Shown: positions 21,290 to 33,449, counted from the stretch's first letter. The stretch is 64,000 nucleotides of DNA from Polytrichum commune (GCA_950295325.1 OX485806.1:40612001-40676000); one strand, 5' to 3'. The notes: generated from the letters alone by a model not told the origin. A program made the numbers and translations.

Positions 21290-21620
21290 GGCAAAACATG
21301 TTGGTGCCGCGGACGGAATGTTGAAAGGTGGCTTTATGCTTCCAAAGCAAATCATACTTGTGCCACGGACGGAATGTTGGAAGATGGGTTTGTCCTACCA
21401 AGGCAATTCATGTTTGTGCCGCGGACGGAGTGTGGGAAGGTAGCTTTGTGCTACCAAGGCAAAACATGTTTGTTTTGCGGACAAACTATTAGAAATTGGT
21501 TTTGTGGCACCAAACCAATTTGTCCCGCGGACGACATGTTTAAAGTTGGCTTTGCGGACCAAGCCAAGCCAAGTTGCGGAGGACCAAATGTAAGACGATG
21601 GCATTATGGCCAAGGCTAGT
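21290..21620 (+). repeat. Tandem repeats of about 57 bp in element B leader
   Basis: About six units; each has GGACGGAATGT-like and CTACCAAGGCAA-like blocks. A 116-codon open frame crosses the array, but similar frames in other copies differ. Confidence 0.75.
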
Positions 21621-21739
21621 AGCCTTAAGCCGAGGCCAAGTCTTTTGTACCTTGAGGCTCAAATGAATGGGAGAAATGTCTCATGGGTTGACAAAGAGGC
21701 AAGCCATTCCTTCTTGAGCCCAAAGCTCACAAGGGAGTT

Positions 21740-22240
21740 GGGGCTTGCCGATTGATAGAGCTGGCAAGCCCACCAAGGTGCGTTTGGAAAGGGCGAACCG
21801 CATGAGACAAAGGAGGCCGCGATGCATGTAACCTTTCAATGTGGGACATTGGATTTTTGTCAAAATTTCACACCATGTGAAATAGATAAAATGCATGTCA
21901 TTGTGAAGGCCGCCTACTTTGAAACTCACATGATAGATATGAGGTGCAAGCCGGTAAGCTTGCGGTGCATTATGATGTGTCATAATGGCAAAGAATTGAA
22001 GTTCAAATTGACAAGGACTCCTATGGTAGGAGGACCCAAGTTGAATTTGGTCTTAATGGACCAACTGAAAAATAGAAAACATAATGGTCGTGGTTCCATT
22101 GGAGCAACTCCAAGGAATGTATGGAGAGGCTAGGAAAGATGGGCCTCCTCCAAATCACATTGGTGGGATGTTGGTGAGATACAAGGATGTATTCACCAAT
22201 GTGTTGCCCAAAAAGTTACCGCCAAGGAGTGAAAAATAAC
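21740..22240 (+). pseudogene. Element B protease-like to pre-RT region, ending at the RT deletion
   Basis: Reads VTFQCGTLDFCQNFTPCEI, then VRYKDVFTNVLPKKLPPRSEK and a stop. The next readable text is EIEFLRYVVTKEVGG, the RT tail. The RT core that should lie between them (including the YxDD box) is missing. Confidence 0.65.
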
Positions 22241-22452
22241 TTTGCTCAACGAGAAATTGAGTTCTTGAGGTATGTGGTGACAAAGGAAGTTGGTGGACGA
22301 ACATGAAGAATGTGAAGGCAATCCAAGAAGAGAATTGGCCCTTGACTCAAGAAAAAGGCTTAGGTCATTTGTTGGCCTAACCAACTACTACCACCACTTC
22401 ATTCATGGTTTTCTAAGGTTGCTAGAACCTTAGTCAACATGTTGGAAAAAAT

Positions 22453-23050
22453 GGCTATCCCAAGAGTGGGATGAGCCTTGTCACCAAGCCTTTGGGGAGC
22501 TCAAGAAAAAATTCTCTTCGCCGCCCGTGCTCAAGTTCGCAGAGTTTGACAAACCTTTTGAGGTGCATACGAGGGCGAGTGACTTTACCATTGGCGGATG
22601 TTGAGGTAAGATGGAAGGCCATTGCATATAAGAGCATGAAGCTCGATGGTTGTCCGACCTCGTCCAACTTGTGCAAGAAATGGCTATCCCAAGAGTGGGA
22701 TGAGCCTTCCCACCAAGTCTTTGAGGAGCTTAAGACCAAGTTCTCTTCGCCGCCCGTGCTCAAGTTCGCGGAGTTTAACAAACCTTTTGAGGTGCATACG
22801 GGGGCGAGTGACTTTACCATTGGCGGATGTTGAGGCAAGATGGATGGCCATGGCATATGAGAGCATGAAGCTCGATGGTTGTCCCACCTTGTGCGACTTG
22901 TGGAAGAAATGGCTATCCCAAGAGTGAGATGATGTTTGTCACGAGTCTTTGGGGAGCTTAACACCAAGTTCTCTTCGCCGCCCGTGCTCAAGTTCGCGGA
23001 GCTTGACAAACCTTTCGAGGTGCATACCGGGGTGAGTGCCTTTGCCAATG
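22453..23050 (+). pseudogene. Element B: three tandem RNase H pieces
   Basis: Units start at about 22453, 22682 and 22911 (229-bp period), each WLSQEWDEPCHQ-like through PFEVHTGASDFTIGG. A single second half of RNase H follows (ELLCRSALLEDVATLYG). Confidence 0.75.
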
Positions 23051-23455
23051 GTGGATTATGTGTAAGATGGATGGCCATTGCATATGGGAGCATAAAGCTC
23101 GATGGTTGTCAAAGAAGACAACCAACTCATGACAAAGAACTTCTTTGCCGTAGTGCATTGCTTGAAGATGTGGCGACATTATATGGGGTCGCACAAAGCA
23201 AAGGTCTACATGGACAATGTGTCCTAAAAGTATTTTGACATACAAGCGTAAGTGAACGCCAAGTCATTGCGGAGGCATGATAGTTTGGCGCTTATGAAGG
23301 TGGATTTGATCCACAAACCGGACCGTGGAAATGTGGTGCCGGATGTGCGAAGTAGACCGGAAGAGTTCCAAGCAATGAGAACCATCCAAACCTTGTGGCT
23401 AATGTGTGCCGGCAAAGGAAACTTGTGATGCAAGATACGGGAGGGATAAATTAAC

Positions 23456-24905
23456 TACCCCAAAGCACAAAAGCTTTTAGGTGAGCTTCGCAAGAGCAAG
23501 GTGCTCAAAGAGGTTAAGTTGGTGGACGGATTGTTCAAGTGCAAACAAAGTCGGGTGTATGTGCCACAAGGCAAGTTGAGGCTATCGGTTTTGAAGGAGG
23601 AATATGATAGTCCTATTGCCGGCCATAGAGAAGAAAGAAAAAGCCGCCATAGAATGGTGTCAAAGAGGTACCATTGGCGGTGCATAAAGGAAGATATAGC
23701 CCACTTTGTGAAGGCTTGAATCAAAGTGCCAAGTGAACCGAGCCTCTTACCAAAAGCAAGGCGGCTTCTTGCAACCGTTGCCTATCCCGTTGGCGCCATG
23801 GCATGGTATGTGCATGGACTTGATCACAAGTTTGCCGGAGTCACATGGGTATGATGCCATCTTGTTGATGGTAGAGCGGTTTGCCAAGTGGGCACACATG
23901 GTGCCGATTGTGGGAACCGCCACCGCGTTGGAGACCGCATAGCCTTTTCTCAAAGGATGGTTGAGGCACCACGGGTTGCCAAAAGTGATTGTGTGGGATC
24001 AAGATCCAAAGTTCACAAGTGCATTTTCAATGCATTTCTCTAAGGAGGTCGGAATGAAACTAAGGTTTAGCACGGCCTTGCATTCCCAAATGGATGGGAA
24101 AGCGGAGCATGTGAATGGAGTCTTGAAGCAATACTTGAGGAACTTGGTGGGGGCGGACCAAGGAGATTGGGCGGACTATGTGGGTCGAGCGGAGTGTAAT
24201 TGAAATGTAGCCACGCACTTGGCTACCAAGGGGTGGTCTTTGGTGGTGGCTTATGGAGTGGATGCGCTCCAACCTATTAACCTAGCTCTCGAGGGGGCAC
24301 ATTCAACACTAGAGTTCAACCAAGATGGTGAGGACTTGGCCAAGAAGCGTGAACAAGTCTTGGAGATGACCAAGTTGTTGGTGGAGAAAGCCCGAAGGTG
24401 CTACGGAGTGCAAATCAATGCCGGAAGACGCGAAGTGGAGAATGAGGTGGGCCAAAAGGCATTGTTGAATGTGAACAACTTCACTTAGCCGGAAGGCCTC
24501 ACTCCAAAGTTCATGTCCAAAATTGGAGCTCCGTTTCCCATTGTGGAACAAGTGGTCAAGGACATATATAAGTTGGAATTACCGCCGGAGATCAAAGTGC
24601 ATCCGACATTTCATGTCTCATTACGAAAGTCATTTTAGGACGACACCTTGTGGCCCGATCACAAGCAAGTGATTAGGCCACCTCCCGACCTTGTGGACGT
24701 CATTTGGAACATGAGGTAAGAGGGCATCCTCAAGTGTAGGAAGCCCAAGTGAAAAGGAAAGAAAAAGTACAAAGGAATACTTGGTGAAATGGTGAGGATA
24801 CCATGAGAAAGAAACCGCTTGGGTGGCGGCAAGAGACATGGTGAACACCAATGAATTGGTGAAGCACTTTGAAGAAACTAAGGCTAGACATTCCAATAAA
24901 ATGAA
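23456..24905 (+). pseudogene. Element B integrase and chromodomain-like region
   Basis: Zinc finger HREERKSRHRM...C at 23620-23740 with TGA in place of the first Cys of CxxC. Core: MDLITSLPESHGYDAILLMVERFAKWAHMVP at 23815-23905, VIVWDQDPKFTSAF at 23990-24030, DGKAEHVNG at 24090-24120. C-terminus: LELPPEIKVHPTFHVS at about 24570-24620. A chromodomain-like AWVAARDMVNTNELVKHFEE ends it at about 24820-24880. Stops at TAG 23941 and elsewhere. Confidence 0.8.
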
Positions 24906-25731
24906 GCGTAGGCATTGATGAGGACATCAATCTCCTTTAGTGGGGGAGAGACTCTAGTAGCAAACATAGCTTCGAGGTTAATTGCTCCACAACATGCACT
25001 TGTTCTTTGGCTTGAGGGAATAAAGTCCAAACTTTAGTGGTGCAAAGAGAAAAGTATGAGATGAGGTCCTAGTCTTGTACTTGTGCTTGGTTAATGGAAG
25101 AGGGGGAATAGACATGCCAAACTAGGTTGGGTAAGCCGAGTAATTGGGGCCATGGCTTGGAGGGGCCTTGGATAAAACCAAGAAACTTCTTAGTTGTGGG
25201 CTTGTCCGGGCGGGGACAAGGTGATGGCGCGTGCTCATAAAAGTGCTACCCGCGAGCTAACGAGAGTTGGCGCATGGGAGTCATGAACCCATGTCTCGAA
25301 AGAGCAAAGTGGGAACCGAGTCGGGCGGGACTTGGCATCACTCCCGTGCGATCGAGGCGTGGCTTAACAATGGAAAGCCATCTCGGAGTTGCAACCGAGA
25401 CAACTTAGTGGAAGCGTTGAGGTCTCGCCTAGATGTGTCACGTTAGGCTAGTGGAGCCTAACGGGGGAGGCCCCAAAGGAGGGGCAACCCAAGTGAGTCC
25501 CAAAGTAGGTGGGTCTAGTATAGGTTAGGTCCTTGGATGAGAGATCCAAGGTCGCTAACGGACCACCTAGGAACGACACCTTTGGGACTATGCCAAATTT
25601 GAAGATGCATTGTGGGGGTCGCGCCCTAAGGTAAACACAATGCCGCACCATAGAGGATGGCAACTTGAGAATTGGTGTGCCGACTACGAGTATAGTCGAT
25701 GAGGGCATCGACTCCGTTTGGTGGGGGTGAG

Positions 25732-26704
25732 TGTCGCGCACCTCTCCATGAGGAGTGCCCGAAACACCATGGGCACAAGGGGGACCCCGGAGTGACACCC
25801 GGGACTTGTGGCGCCATTGGTGAGAGGGCCCAAGTGATCCTAGTGTGGGTGAGGGCCCCGGGCGTTGGGAACGCCTCCCACCCACAAAGACTAGGAGGCA
25901 TGAGGGTGAGGCCATGAGCTATGCGTAGCTCATGGCGTGGTGATTCTAGAATGCTCAAGATCACCTCAATCGGAGGTGTGAGCTAGGAGTTATGGCCATT
26001 TGAGTGGGGCGCTGTCCCGGGACAGCGCCCTGGTACAGCAGTGCCTGGGAGTGATTCCCGGGACTGCCAAGGTTCAAACAGGCATAACGTCCTCAATACT
26101 TGTCCGAATGGGGCAAGTGAGGAGTCCATCGGCATCTACGTGAAACGTAGATGAAGATGGAGTGGTTGGTTGTTATGATCAGACATCATACAAGGAAGTT
26201 ATGATGGTCTGAAGCTGCTAGGGGGTTCTAGGCCCAGCAGCTAAAGGAAAATGTCCACTTGGCCCCAACTCTTGGTAGAGAGACAAGAGGTTGGTTGACG
26301 GTGGGGTAGGGGCCCCGCGTGAAGTCCTAGAGGCTTATATGGGTGAGGTGGTGTGGCCTCACCCACCCGAGGCCGAACGGCACGGCCTCCATGGGCATTG
26401 GCCCATTGTGAGGCCATAGTTGCCTAGTATGGTTCGGGTTGTTGTAGTGTTGCTCCGGCAACGCGATGATCAACATAGGATTGGACTTCCATGGATGGAA
26501 GTCCACATTGGGGAAATGGGTTACCGATTAAGGGGTGAGTCCCGAAAGCAAAGTAGGAGGGTTGGTTCCCTCCTATGAACTATTGGTCCGGGGTAAGAGG
26601 AGCTATCCATTAGCATGGCGGAATGCGAAGGGTTAGCGACTCGTAACCTTTGCTAGAATTGAAAATTGGCAAGATTATTAAGGGATCTAGCAAGGGTTGC
26701 GACA
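25732..26704 (+). repeat. 3' LTR of element B
   Basis: 973 bp, apparently identical to 19653-20625. Confidence 0.95.
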
Positions 26705-26709
26705 CAAAT
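26705..26709. repeat. Target-site duplication of element B (CAAAT), right
   Basis: Matches 19648-19652. Confidence 0.95.
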
Positions 26710-26762
26710 CCACATCTATATGTATTTTAATATAGCCTATACATTTGGACCATGAATAGGCG

Positions 26763-27089
26763 TCATTCTTTTGTTTTTGAAATACTATTATTAGCCTTTG
26801 CGACCGTTTCTTTTTCTTCTGCTTTCATGGCGTCCATGGCTCTAAATATCTTGGCTCCGCAACTGTAACCTTGTTTATTCCCATTCCCAGCCCTCGAATA
26901 TATGCCATTTTCCCATATTGGCCGACCCCCTACCGAATAAGTGGAATACGAACGCGTTTGGGAAACCGAATGTCTTGCACTCTTTCGTAGGGCCAAACAA
27001 CGATCAGACTCGCAAGTCGCAGTCTTCAGTGTTCGCCTATCCAATGACGGAGTGGAGGATGCACGTCCCACATCCATGTATATTGGGGT
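26763..27089 (-). CDS. Candidate terminal exon, unknown function
   Basis: The minus-strand acceptor CATTGTTTCAG precedes 27089 and the frame is open to a stop at 26763 (TPIYMDVGRASSTPSLDRRT and on). It would splice in phase 0 from a weaker donor, AAG|GTGCCC at 27236, giving an alternative end for the FCP1-like gene. No family recognised. Confidence 0.35.
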   Translation of the reverse strand, partial: TPIYMDVGRASSTPSLDRRTLKTATCESDRCLALRKSARHSVSQTRSYSTYSVGGRPIWENGIYSRAGNGNKQGYSCGAKIFRAMDAMKAEEKETVAKANNSISKTKE

Positions 27090-27196
27090 CTGAAACAATG
27101 ACCATAAATATATATAACGACGTGGGTTAGTATAAGTTATGGACGTAAGTCCGAAAAACCCAAGAATTTGAAATGCACTAAATTAATACGCGGACA

Positions 27197-27634
27197 TCAT
27201 GAACGAAAAACTTGAGAATGCCAATAGTGGGGCACCTTGGCCTTCGGGGCGGCGGTTTGATCTTCAGGGACATCGAGGGGAGTAGACACAAGCACAACCG
27301 GGACGTTTGTAAAGGCCGGGACATCAATGTGGGGTTCATCCATGCAAAGACGCCTGGTCGACCGCGGGTTTCGAACGTGCTTCTCATTGCGGAGGGGAGA
27401 TGGGGATGGGGATAGAGCGTAATTGAGCTTTGCAACCTTTGGAGGAGAGCTATCGACAACTCCGTCTTCGAACCCCGAGTCTTTGGAGTAATCCACGGCA
27501 GAGGCGGCATCGACGGCCGAAAATTGAAATAGTGAAGGCATTGAAACGTCGGTCACACCAATGGAAGGGGAGCTGGGGCCCGGCTGAGATGTAGACATGC
27601 CATGTCTGAGACTTTGGGATGCTTGGTGAGGCAA
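27197..27634 (-). CDS. FCP1-like gene 2, last exon (disordered tail)
   Basis: Acceptor TGTGCCTTAG precedes 27634, phase 0. It encodes LPHQASQSLRHGMSTSQPG followed by Ser/Pro/Asp-rich sequence to TGA at 27197. No domain is seen, and the end may instead splice at 27236. Confidence 0.55.
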   Translation of the reverse strand: MPHQASQSLRHGMSTSQPGPSSPSIGVTDVSMPSLFQFSAVDAASAVDYSKDSGFEDGVVDSSPPKVAKLNYALSPSPSPLRNEKHVRNPRSTRRLCMDEPHIDVPAFTNVPVVLVSTPLDVPEDQTAAPKAKVPHYWHSQVFRS

Positions 27635-27733
27635 CTAAGGCACAAAAATACATTTACAAAATAAGGAGAGAAATGTTAGATATAAACATGGAGAGTCCAA
27701 GTACGGAGCCAAAAAGTATCAAAGTTCTCATAC

Positions 27734-28495
27734 CAATTTATTGAGTTCAGCAAAGCCGTACAACCTCCTAAATTCTGTATCTCTTGGGCCTAGAGGTCTA
27801 TTGCCAATACGATTTGAGAGGACAAAATCCGGGACACTTCCGGAGTGATGGGCAAGCCTTCTAATGTAGGGTCCTAATTCTAACTCTAGGAAGTTGTCGT
27901 TTCTATTGCCCTCCCAAGGGTTCGGGAAAATGCAGTTGCCCGGGGGGTTGAGAACGCTCTTCGCCGGGCTGTCGTCAATGAGGAGCGTGTTCTCCGGAGT
28001 GGGCCAATAACCTTGGGGGACCCCCTCCAACATCGGGACGCCCACCCAGAGGTTCTTCCTCAGCACCTTAAGGAATTGAGGTCCGCGGCCTCCTCCGACC
28101 TTGGGTACAATCTTGCCGCTACGGTCATAAAGGTCATCGCAGTGTTCTTGACCGAGAAGCAAGCACGGCATTGCAAGTTCTCGGAAAAGGAAACTGACGA
28201 CGGCCTTCGTGTTGTCCATCAGCATGGAGCTCCAGATGATAACATGGGCCAAGCCGAGGACCTCACGAAGGAAGCACCTCAAGCCGGGCCGGACGCGCAC
28301 AACCTTCTTGTTAATTAGTGTATCGAAGCGCCCGCCATAATCCATGTCTTGTGGAGTACGGTAGGGACCCTTGGACGCACTATTGGAGATATGTGTGGAT
28401 TGACAAAGCACGCCATTGAGGTCAAATATTATGAAGTTTTTCCTCATGGGCTGGCTTGGTCTTTCGGCGGGGTTGCGACATATCTCCGACGGACC
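27734..28495 (-). CDS. FCP1-like gene 2: FCP1/NLI-type phosphatase-like exon
   Basis: Acceptor GCCATCACAG before 28495, donor TTG|GTATGA after 27734, 254 codons, phase 0. It begins GPSEICRNPAERPSQPMRK and then FIIFDLNGVLCQS (motif 1, D-x-N instead of D-x-D). It continues with VVRVRPGLRCFLREVLGLAHVIIWSSMLMDN (motif-2 region), LLIDDSPAKSVLNPPGNCIFPNPW (motif 3) and a conserved-looking VPDFVLSNRIGNRPLG end. It parallels the domain at 5393-6175, which also has VPDFVGSNP. Most likely a Ser-directed HAD phosphatase fold, with activity uncertain because the general acid/base Asp is replaced. Confidence 0.75.
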
Positions 28496-28837
28496 CTGTG
28501 ATGGCACATACTACCTAGGTGAATGGCACTACCCAGGAAAACCAAATGACAAGCATGCAAAAACGCAACAAAGAAATGCGAGGCAACAAGTATCCGAAGA
28601 ACTATCCAGTTCAAAAAATTGTATTAATGTGTTTGGTGATATACATTTCGCGAATAATTTACATTGTCACTAAAGGTTTCTCCTAAGATTAATTGAGCCT
28701 ACACTAGCAAAATTGGATCCGCCGCCGCGGGCGAAGTCGAGATTCGAACTCGAAAATATGCACACGCCACGAAAACTAGCTGACTGGGAACTTACGGACG
28801 CGCGTCAAAGAGGGAGGCATGCTCAAAGGTTGATTAC

Positions 28838-29785
28838 CTCTTCAGCGGTGAGTTCCTCGCCGGCAGTGCCTCCTTCACTAGGCCCAGTTGCGGGGCCAGG
28901 TTCCAGACGCGCGTCCGTAAATTCGCCCTGCGTGTCTTCCACCACCAACAAATCGGCTCCACCTGCTTGCGACGCTTGCGTGCCGACGAAAGGTTGATCC
29001 TCATGCGAGGAGTCTTGGCCCCCCCGCATATGTACATCTTCATCGGCGAGGGGGGCGTCGCTGATGTTGACATCTTCATCGTCTCCTATGGCGGGAGGGG
29101 AGGGCTCTGGAGCGGCAGCAACCTGGGGAGGGGGCGGGACAACCAACGCGGGGGCCGTATAGGTGTGCTCCGGTATGTACACCGTGTGGCTGCTAGAAGG
29201 AGGGCGCACCAAAACGGGGGGCACGGACATGGCGGGCTCGGGAGCTGCATACACCACCTGGGGTCTTGCCTGCAAGCTTGCCATCATGCTCATGAATTGT
29301 TGGCTTTGAGCCAAGAATTGTTGATTTTGAGCCATGAGATCGGCGTGCCTCCAAGCAGACTCCAACCTAGCTTGCTCCATCTCAGCTTGGATGGCGGCCA
29401 TCTTCCTGGCGTGCTCTTCGTTGGCCTCCCGGAACTGCATGTCAAGCTCTTCCTTCATCCTCTTCTCCATCTTCTCGTCCAACTCAGAGACAGACATGGG
29501 CTCTTTCTTCACCTTGCCTGGCTCAGAAGGCAAGGCGGAGATGGAAGCGTACAGCCTCACCTCATCCTCGTCTTCATCTGAGAGTTCCAAGACGGCGCCT
29601 TCGGGGTATTCGTTGTAAGGCGTCTTGTTCCTCTGCCGCCGGCTTGCACGGTAGGAGTTGATATCGGGCCTCGATATCAACTCTAGCATATCTCTACCTT
29701 CCATGGGCGGGAGCGCCGCCTGCTCACTGGGCTCTCCCCCACCAGAGGACGCCGTGCATCCGGTTTCTGCAGCAAGGTCCGCATC
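28838..29785 (-). CDS. FCP1-like gene 2: long coiled-coil exon, interrupted upstream by element C
   Basis: Frame DADLAAETGC at 29785 continues to EELTAEE|GTAATC at 28838, phase 0 into the phosphatase exon. It holds an acidic patch (ELSDEDEDEVRLY), a charged coiled coil (ELDEKMEKRMKEELDMQ to MEQARLESAWRHADL), a Gln/Met-rich stretch (NQQFLAQSQQFMSMM) and Pro-rich disordered sequence. On the other side of element C (50919-51142) the same frame continues upstream as AARLMAERDA. The apparent Met start in the LTR is an artefact of the insertion. Function unknown. Confidence 0.65.
29781..29785. repeat. Target-site duplication of element C (GCATC), left
   Basis: Matches GCATC at 50919-50923. Confidence 0.95.
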
Positions 29786-30758
29786 TGTCGCGCACCTCTC
29801 CATGAGGAGTGCCCAAAACACCATGGGCACAAGGGGGACCCCGGAGTGACACCCGGGACTTGTGGCGCCATTGGTGAGAGGGCCCAAGTGATCCTAGTGT
29901 GGGTGAGGGCCCCGGGCGTTGGGAACGCCTCCCACCCACGGAGACTACGAGGCACAAGGGTAAGGCCATGAGCTATGCGTAGCTCATGGCGTGGTGATTC
30001 TAGAAAGCTCAAGAACACCTCAATCGGAGGTGTGAGCTAGGAGTTATGGCCATTTGAGTGGGGCGCTGTCCCGGGACAGCGCCCTGCTACAGCAGTGCCT
30101 GGGAGTGATTCCCGGGACTGCCAAGGTTCAAACAGGCATAACTTCCTCAGCACTTGCCCGAATGGGGCAAGTGAGGAGTCCATCGGCATCTACGTGAAGC
30201 GTAGATGAAGATGGAGTGGTTGGTTGTTATGATCAGACATCATACAAGGAAGTTATGATGGTCTGAAGCTGCTGGGGGGTTCTAGGCCCAGCAGCTAAAG
30301 GAAAATGTCCAGTTGGCCCCAACTCTTGGTAGAGAGACAAGAGGTTGGTTGACGGTGGGGTAGGGGCCCCGCGTAGAGTCCTAGAGGCTTATATGGGTGA
30401 GGTGGTGTGGCCTCACCCACCCGAGGCCGAACGGCAAGGCCTCCATGGGCTTTGGCCTATTGTGAGGCCATAGTTGCCTAGTATGCTTCGGGTTGTTGTA
30501 GTGTTGCTCCGGCAACGCGATGATCAACATAGGATTGGACTTCCATGGATGGAAGTCCACATTGGGGAAATGGGTTACCGATTAAGGGGTGAGTCCCGAA
30601 AGCAAAGTAGGAGGGTTGGTTCCCTCCTATGAACTATTGGTCCGGGGTAAGAGGAGCTATCCATTAGCATGGCGGAATGCGAAGGGTTAGCGACTCGTAA
30701 CCTTTGCTAGAATTGAAAATTGGCAAGATTATTAAGGGACCTAGCAAGGGTTGCGACA
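29786..30758 (+). repeat. 5' LTR of element C
   Basis: 973 bp; PBS TTGGTATCAGAGCAGGG follows at 30760. Confidence 0.95.
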
Positions 30759-31512
30759 CTTGGTATCAGAGCAGGGTTCCAAGTTTTGAGCTCGCACTTT
30801 GAGGGAAACATGGGTATCAAAAATGCGGGTTATGATGGTGAGCCCGGGGTTTCCAAAAGGTTGTGAGGCTCAAATTGGAACAAGGATCATGTGCAAATGG
30901 AGTTTGACCATACCATTGATTTTAATGGTAATGGTGGGCATGAGGGTGGATTCGGTGAGGAAAATGGAGGTATCCTTTGAAAGGGCTCCCGCAAACCTCA
31001 AATAGTATTTGGGGCCTAGAATACCAAATGCACCCAAAACCTTGGAGGGTATTAATGTTGAATTGAAATTTCAATTCGAGATGCTTCGAAGGTTCGGATG
31101 TTGAAATGAACTTGGTGCTAATGAGGCACCCGGGGCCTCTTAAGGCCTATGTGCGCTGTTCAAACGCACAAATGAAGGATACACCTAAAACGGACGAGCT
31201 TTCTAAGAAATGCATCCTTTTAGGTGGGGTTTTAAAAGCGGGTGGTGGATGCCTTGTTGAAGTCCCCAAGGCTTCTTGAGGACATGATGGGGATCATCAA
31301 GTTTGCAAGATCATTGAATCCGATGGTCCCGAAGAAAAGTTTGGCGGCGCATCACCACAAGTGGCTTTAGCCAAAGTTGGTCCCAAAGAAATGAGTGCAA
31401 ATTGTTTGGTTCATTTTACTTAGGCAAAATATGTTGGTGCCGCTAACGGAATGTTGAAAGGTGGCTTTATGCTTCCAAGGCAAATCATACTCATGCCGTG
31501 GACGGAATGTTG

Positions 31513-31517
31513 GAAGG
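31513..31517. repeat. Target-site duplication of element D (GAAGG), left
   Basis: Matches GAAGG at 38677-38681. Confidence 0.95.
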
Positions 31518-32488
31518 TGTCGCGCACCTCTCCATGAGGAGTGCCCGAAACACCATGGGCACAAGGGGGACCCCGGAGTGACACCCGGGACTTGTGGCGC
31601 CGTTGGTGAGAGGGCCCAAGTGATCCTAGTGTGGGTGAGGTCCCCGGGCGTTGGGAACGCCTCCCATCCACGAAGACTAGGAGGCACAAGGGTAAGGCCA
31701 TGAGCTGTGCGTAGCTCATGGCGTGGTGATTCTAGAATGCTCAAGAACACCTCAATCCGAGGTGTGAGCTAGGAGTTATGGCCATTTGAGTGGGGCGCTG
31801 TCCCGGGACAGCGCCCTGCTACAGCAGTGCCTGGGAGTGATTCCCGGGACTGCCAAGGTTCAAACAGGCATAACTTCCTCAGCACTTGCCCGAATGGGGC
31901 AAGTGAGGAGTCCATCGGCATCTACGTGAAGCGTAGATGAAGATGGAGTGGTTGGTTGCTGGAATCAGACATCATACAAGGAAGTTATGATGGTCTGAAG
32001 CTGCTGGGGCTTCTAGGCCCAGCGGCTAAGGGAAAATGTCCAGTTGGCCCCAACTCTTGGTAGAGAGACAAGAGGTTGGTTGACGGTGGGGTAGGGGCCC
32101 CGCGTAGAGTCCTAGAGGCTTATATGGGTGAGGTGGTGTGGCCTCACCCACCCGAGGCCGAACGGCAAGGCCTCCATGGGCTTTGGCCTATTGTGAGGCC
32201 ATAGTTGCCTAGTATGCTTCGGGTTGTTGTAGTGTTGCTCCGGCAACGCGATGATCAACATAGGATTGGACTTCCATGGATGGAAGTCCACATTGGGGAA
32301 ATGGGTTACCGATTAAGGGGTGAGTCCCGAAAGCAAAGTAGGAGGGTTGGTTCCCTCCTATGAACTATTGGTCCGGGGTAAGAGGAGCTATCCATTAGCA
32401 TGGCGGAATGCGAATGGTTAGCGCTCGTAACCTTTGCTAGAAACGAAAATTGGCAAGATTGTTAAGGGACCTAGCAAGGGTTGCGACA
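31518..32488 (+). repeat. 5' LTR of element D
   Basis: 971 bp. Confidence 0.95.
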
Positions 32489-33449
32489 CTTGGTATCAGA
32501 GCAGGGTTCCAATATTTGAGCTAGCACTTTGAGGGAGACATGGCTATCAAACGTGAGGGTTATTATGGTTAGCCCGGGGTTTCCAAAAGGTTGTGAGGCT
32601 CAAATTGGAACAAAGATCATGTGTAAAGGGAATTTGACCATACCATTGGTTCTAATGACAATGGTGGGCATGATGGTGGATTCGGTAAGGAAATTGGTGG
32701 AGTCCTTTGAAAGGGCTCCCGCACACCTCAAAAAAAGCATTTGGGGCCTAGAATACCGAATGCACCCAAAACCTTGGAGGGCATTAATGTTGGATTGAAA
32801 TTCCAATTCGAAATGCTTAGAAGGTGGTGATGTTGAAATGAACTTGGGGCACATGAGGCACGCGGGGTCTCTTAAGGTGTATATGTGCGAATTTCACACC
32901 CAAATGAATGGTACATCTAGGATGGATGAGCTTTCTAAAAAAATGCATCGTTTTAGGTGGGTTTCAAAAGCGGGTAGTGAAAACCATGTTCAGGACCCCA
33001 AAGCTTCTTGAGGACGTAGTGCGAATCATAAAGATTTGAAGAGCATTGAAGCCGATGGTCCTAAGAAGAAGTTGGGCGGCACATCACCACAAAGTGGGTT
33101 TAGCCGAAAGAGGTCCCAAGGAAATGAGTGCAAGTAGTTTGGCCCATTATACCAAGGCAAATCATGCTAGCTCGTGCCGCGGACGGAATGTGAGAAGGTG
33201 GCTTGGTGGTACCAAGCTAGATCATATTTGTGCCACGGACGGAGTGTTAAAAGTTGGCCTTGCGGACCAAGCCAAACTCATGGTGTTGCCGAGGACCGAA
33301 TGTAAGACGATGGCATTGTGGCCAAGGCTAGTAGCCTTTAGCCAAGGCCAAATCTTTTGTACCTTGAGGCTCAAATGAATGGGAGAAATGTCTCATGGGT
33401 TGACAAAGAGGCAAGCCATTTCTTCTTGAGCCCAAAACTCACAAGGGAG

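Larger units (their letters stand above)
19653..26704 (+). mobile_element. LTR retrotransposon B (same family, defective, very recent)
   Basis: LTRs of 973 bp at 19653-20625 and 25732-26704; I saw no difference on reading them side by side. The 5-bp duplication is CAAAT. The PBS TTGGTATCAGAGCAGGG starts at 20627, one base after the LTR. A purine-rich GGTGGGGGTGAG precedes the 3' LTR. It carries three RNase H units and a broken integrase, with no core RT. Near-identical LTRs imply insertion within a short evolutionary time although the element cannot encode pol. Confidence 0.96.

Noticed and set aside
28967-29581. Plus-strand 204-codon ORF opposite the coiled-coil exon
   Set aside because: The minus strand has phased splicing, coiled-coil periodicity and continuity across element C; the plus frame has none.
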